The notes under the pieces were generated by a model, which was not told the origin of the DNA, searched no databases, and saw only the letters and a program-made list of their open reading frames with translations. Shown here one piece after another: positions 30,464 to 31,610 of a stretch of DNA of 31,610 bases. Position 1 is the first letter of the stretch, and the number at the start of each line of letters is the position of its first letter. Origin of the DNA: a virus; IMG/VR virus record IMGVR_UViG_3300030419_001559, positions 1-31,610 of that record; one strand, 5' to 3'. A program made the translations under genes and the position numbers.

Positions 30464-30479
30464 CGGGGTCAAAACCCCG
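30464..30479 (-). promoter_or_regulatory. Hairpin abutting the SD of the 96-aa gene
   Basis: On the minus strand CGGGGU-UUUG-ACCCCG is followed directly by AGGAGU and the ATG. Same stem and spacing as at 30058-30073, with a different loop. Confidence 0.7.
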
Positions 30480-30969
30480 GTCGGGTAGGCTCTGGTGCGC
30501 TCTCGCTCCAGAGATGGATCAAGGGAAATCGGCCACCGCCCTTGGCGGCAAGATATGTCAAGGTATGCTTCACCGCCTTGACATGTCTTGGATTTGTGTA
30601 TTCGCGTGCTTCAAGCGGTAGCTTGAAAGCATCGCACACAAATCTGGTAACGCCATGGGACTTGCCGCAGGTCCCCTGCGGTGAGCCGGCGCTTGGATGG
30701 ATTTGATGTAGTTATCAAAGCCATCCAATTCGCCGCCTCATTCGACTCCGCTCAGGATGAGTTGTTCTTTAGTCCTAAGAACAACTCATCCGTGCATGAC
30801 ATGGTTAAACAATCTCGAACGAGATTGTTTAGCCACCGATTTAAATTGAGGCATCTGTGGAGAGAGAGAGGAAAAAAATCAAATCAATCAACTAAAATAA
30901 GCAAAGGTTGATTTTTTTTGGATAATGCGACACCAAACATGTGGCGCATTATCCACCCGAAGGGCCACT

Positions 30970-31053
30970 ATGAAGCATTTCATCGTTCTCCCGATAGCCG
31001 ATGGCTTCGAGGTAGTTATCGAAGACATCTCTGTGCTGTCGGTAGGACGATGA
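30970..31053 (+). CDS. Possible 27-aa peptide inside the hairpin array
   Basis: ATG to TGA encodes MKHFIVLPIADGFEVVIEDI plus seven residues. The segment DGFEVVIEDI repeats DGFDVVIKAI, which can be read in the plus strand at 30696-30725, and three of the five base changes are at third codon positions. There is no good SD, and the same bases form a hairpin, so this may be structure and not a gene. Confidence 0.2.
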   Translation: MKHFIVLPIADGFEVVIEDISVLSVGR

Positions 31054-31072
31054 AGGTGCTGTGGTGGGGGAA

Positions 31073-31167
31073 GAATTCCTTACTGCAATCTTAGCTCCGA
31101 AATTGACTCATCGCTGGGGGGAAATCTTTTCCCCCCACCTGCGCGGAGCTTAGATTGCCAGGAATTC
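31073..31167. repeat. Nested inverted repeat enclosing palindrome copy 9
   Basis: Outer arms GAATTCCT (31073-31080) and AGGAATTC (31160-31167). Middle arms CAATCTTAGCTCCG (31085-31098) and CGGAGCTTAGATTG (31144-31157), with one mismatch. In the centre is GGGGGG-AAATCTTTT-CCCCCC (31116-31136). Together they could extrude as one long cruciform or fold as one RNA. Confidence 0.85.
31116..31136. repeat. Dispersed palindrome, copy 9 (in hairpin apex)
   Basis: GGGGGG-AAA-TCT-TTT-CCCCCC, at the apex of the nested inverted repeat. Confidence 0.85.
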
Positions 31168-31431
31168 GCGTGGTGGTGGGTTCCTGTATGTCGGGCAACG
31201 CCCGACTGCTGTTGGGGTGGTAGAACTAACCCTGTTCACTAGAACAGGGTTGGCCGAACAATTCCGAAGAAAGACAGGAGAGCAACTCGGTGCGATGCCC
31301 TAAGGCATTTCGAGATAGTACAGGGGTGTTGGGTGTGGGGCGGGTACTAGCTCGAACTGAAAGCGCACCGTTGGGCTCGGATGGATTTCGCAGGGGTTGT
31401 TCGGGGGTGGTGGGGCGCTGTGTCCTGTTAA

Positions 31432-31477
31432 GGGTCTACCCTAGGGGGGGGTAGTATCCCCCCAGTGGGGTAGACCC
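31432..31477. repeat. Two-tier inverted repeat
   Basis: Outer arms GGGTCTACCC (31432-31441) and GGGTAGACCC (31468-31477) are perfect. Inner arms are a run of eight G and a run of six C around TAGTAT. Confidence 0.8.
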
Positions 31478-31579
31478 CCCTCTGCGCTTCGCGCCGCTGT
31501 TTTATATATAAACAGTGTTTTGCACATTCTACCACCAATTTTTGATAATGTCACGGCCCCGTTTAGTTTTTGTCACACA

Positions 31580-31610
31580 ACCTAGTATTATCTATATAGA
31601 TTTACTAGGT
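31580..31610. repeat. Imperfect palindrome at the window edge
   Basis: Arms ACCTAGTA (31580-31587) and TACTAGGT (31603-31610) enclose the inner palindrome ATCTATATAGAT. The right arm ends exactly on the last base of the window. Confidence 0.75.

Larger units (their letters stand above)
30490..31500. repeat. Array of about 18 hairpins with unrelated sequences
   Basis: Inverted repeats follow each other with short gaps. Among them: 30490-30513 (CTCTGG, then GCG/CGC); 30536-30548 (CCGCC); 30555-30584 (ATGTCAAGG); 30591-30644 (GATTTGTGT outer, TGCTTCAAGC inner); 30665-30681 (CCGCAGG); 30693-30728 (TTGGATGG-A-TTTGAT); 30755-30791 (15 pairs, GGATGAGTTGTTCTT); 30802-30835 (16 pairs incl. one T-G, loop GAAC); 30886-30920 (AATCAAC with T8 after it); 30920-30954 (GGATAATGCG); 31000-31029; 31073-31167; 31190-31206 (GTCGGGC); 31228-31251 (AACCCTGTTC, loop ACTA); 31295-31308 (ATGCC); 31432-31477; 31484-31494. 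Arm sequences differ, so structure, not sequence, is shared. No long gene fits here. Confidence 0.8.

Noticed and set aside
30464-30479. N4-type hairpin promoters
   Set aside because: Stem length is similar, but the loops are four bases and do not carry the purine-rich three-base loop of N4 promoters, and no matching polymerase is seen.
30681-30911. 76-aa plus-strand frame in the hairpin array
   Set aside because: It runs through four perfect inverted repeats and has no SD. The hairpins explain the sequence better, although a short related peptide is noted.
30480-31500. CRISPR array
   Set aside because: The repeats are inverted, not direct, and no unit recurs at a regular interval.

Overview
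The window looks like part of a tailed double-stranded DNA bacteriophage (or prophage) genome. It carries a giant virion protein, a lysis-type membrane gene cluster, a complete phage recombination module, a T7 gp4-like primase-helicase, a candidate small terminase subunit, and many tightly packed small genes with overlapping stop/start codons. Shine-Dalgarno (SD) sites of the GGAGG type are used throughout. A lipoprotein-like transglycosylase and coiled-coil membrane proteins suggest a Gram-negative host, but the host cannot be named from the sequence.

Layout. Positions 1-8047 (+): the 3' part of one giant gene (over 2,680 codons, open at the left edge) for a polyvalent virion/ejection-type protein with a zincin motif. 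Positions 8050-11594 (+): a compact operon with a DUF5675-like protein, a holin-like protein, three membrane-anchored coiled-coil proteins, a zinc ribbon, a metallophosphoesterase, a winged-helix protein and an HNH protein. It ends in a sequence identical in style to the 3' end of a tmRNA gene (possible attachment site). Positions 11686-14636 (-): recombination operon with paralogous small proteins, a Cas4/RecB-like nuclease, a Sak/DUF1071-type annealing protein, an SSB-tailed protein, a 58-aa ribbon-helix-helix protein, then a strong terminator. Positions 14726-16907 (+): RusA resolvase and primase-helicase.

Positions 16967-28054 (-): a long run of accessory genes. It includes a YkgJ-like metal-binding protein, an AAA+ MoxR-like ATPase with a partner protein and a zincin-VWA protein, a transglycosylase, about a dozen small Cys-rich or unrecognised genes, and a DksA/TraR-type zinc-finger protein. 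Opposed to this run at 18082-18228 is what looks like a complete small-RNA gene: a consensus-like promoter, two hairpins whose loops show CCUCC (anti-SD), and an intrinsic terminator. Positions 28055-28271 are a divergent promoter region flanked by copies of a dispersed palindrome. Positions 28269-28709 (+) are the small terminase candidate.

From 28710 to the right edge coding density falls. Two GC-rich minus-strand genes (29154-30047, 30163-30453) each have a hairpin abutting the SD and their own terminator. After them come about 1.1 kb (30480-31610) that is almost a continuous chain of unrelated hairpins. The palindrome GGGGGAAAA-N-TTTTCCCCC occurs nine times between 23.3 and 31.1 kb and nowhere in the left part. 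It lies in leaders, beside promoters, inside genes and inside the largest hairpin of the array. The candidate anti-SD RNA, the dispersed palindrome and the hairpin array are the parts most likely to be undescribed.
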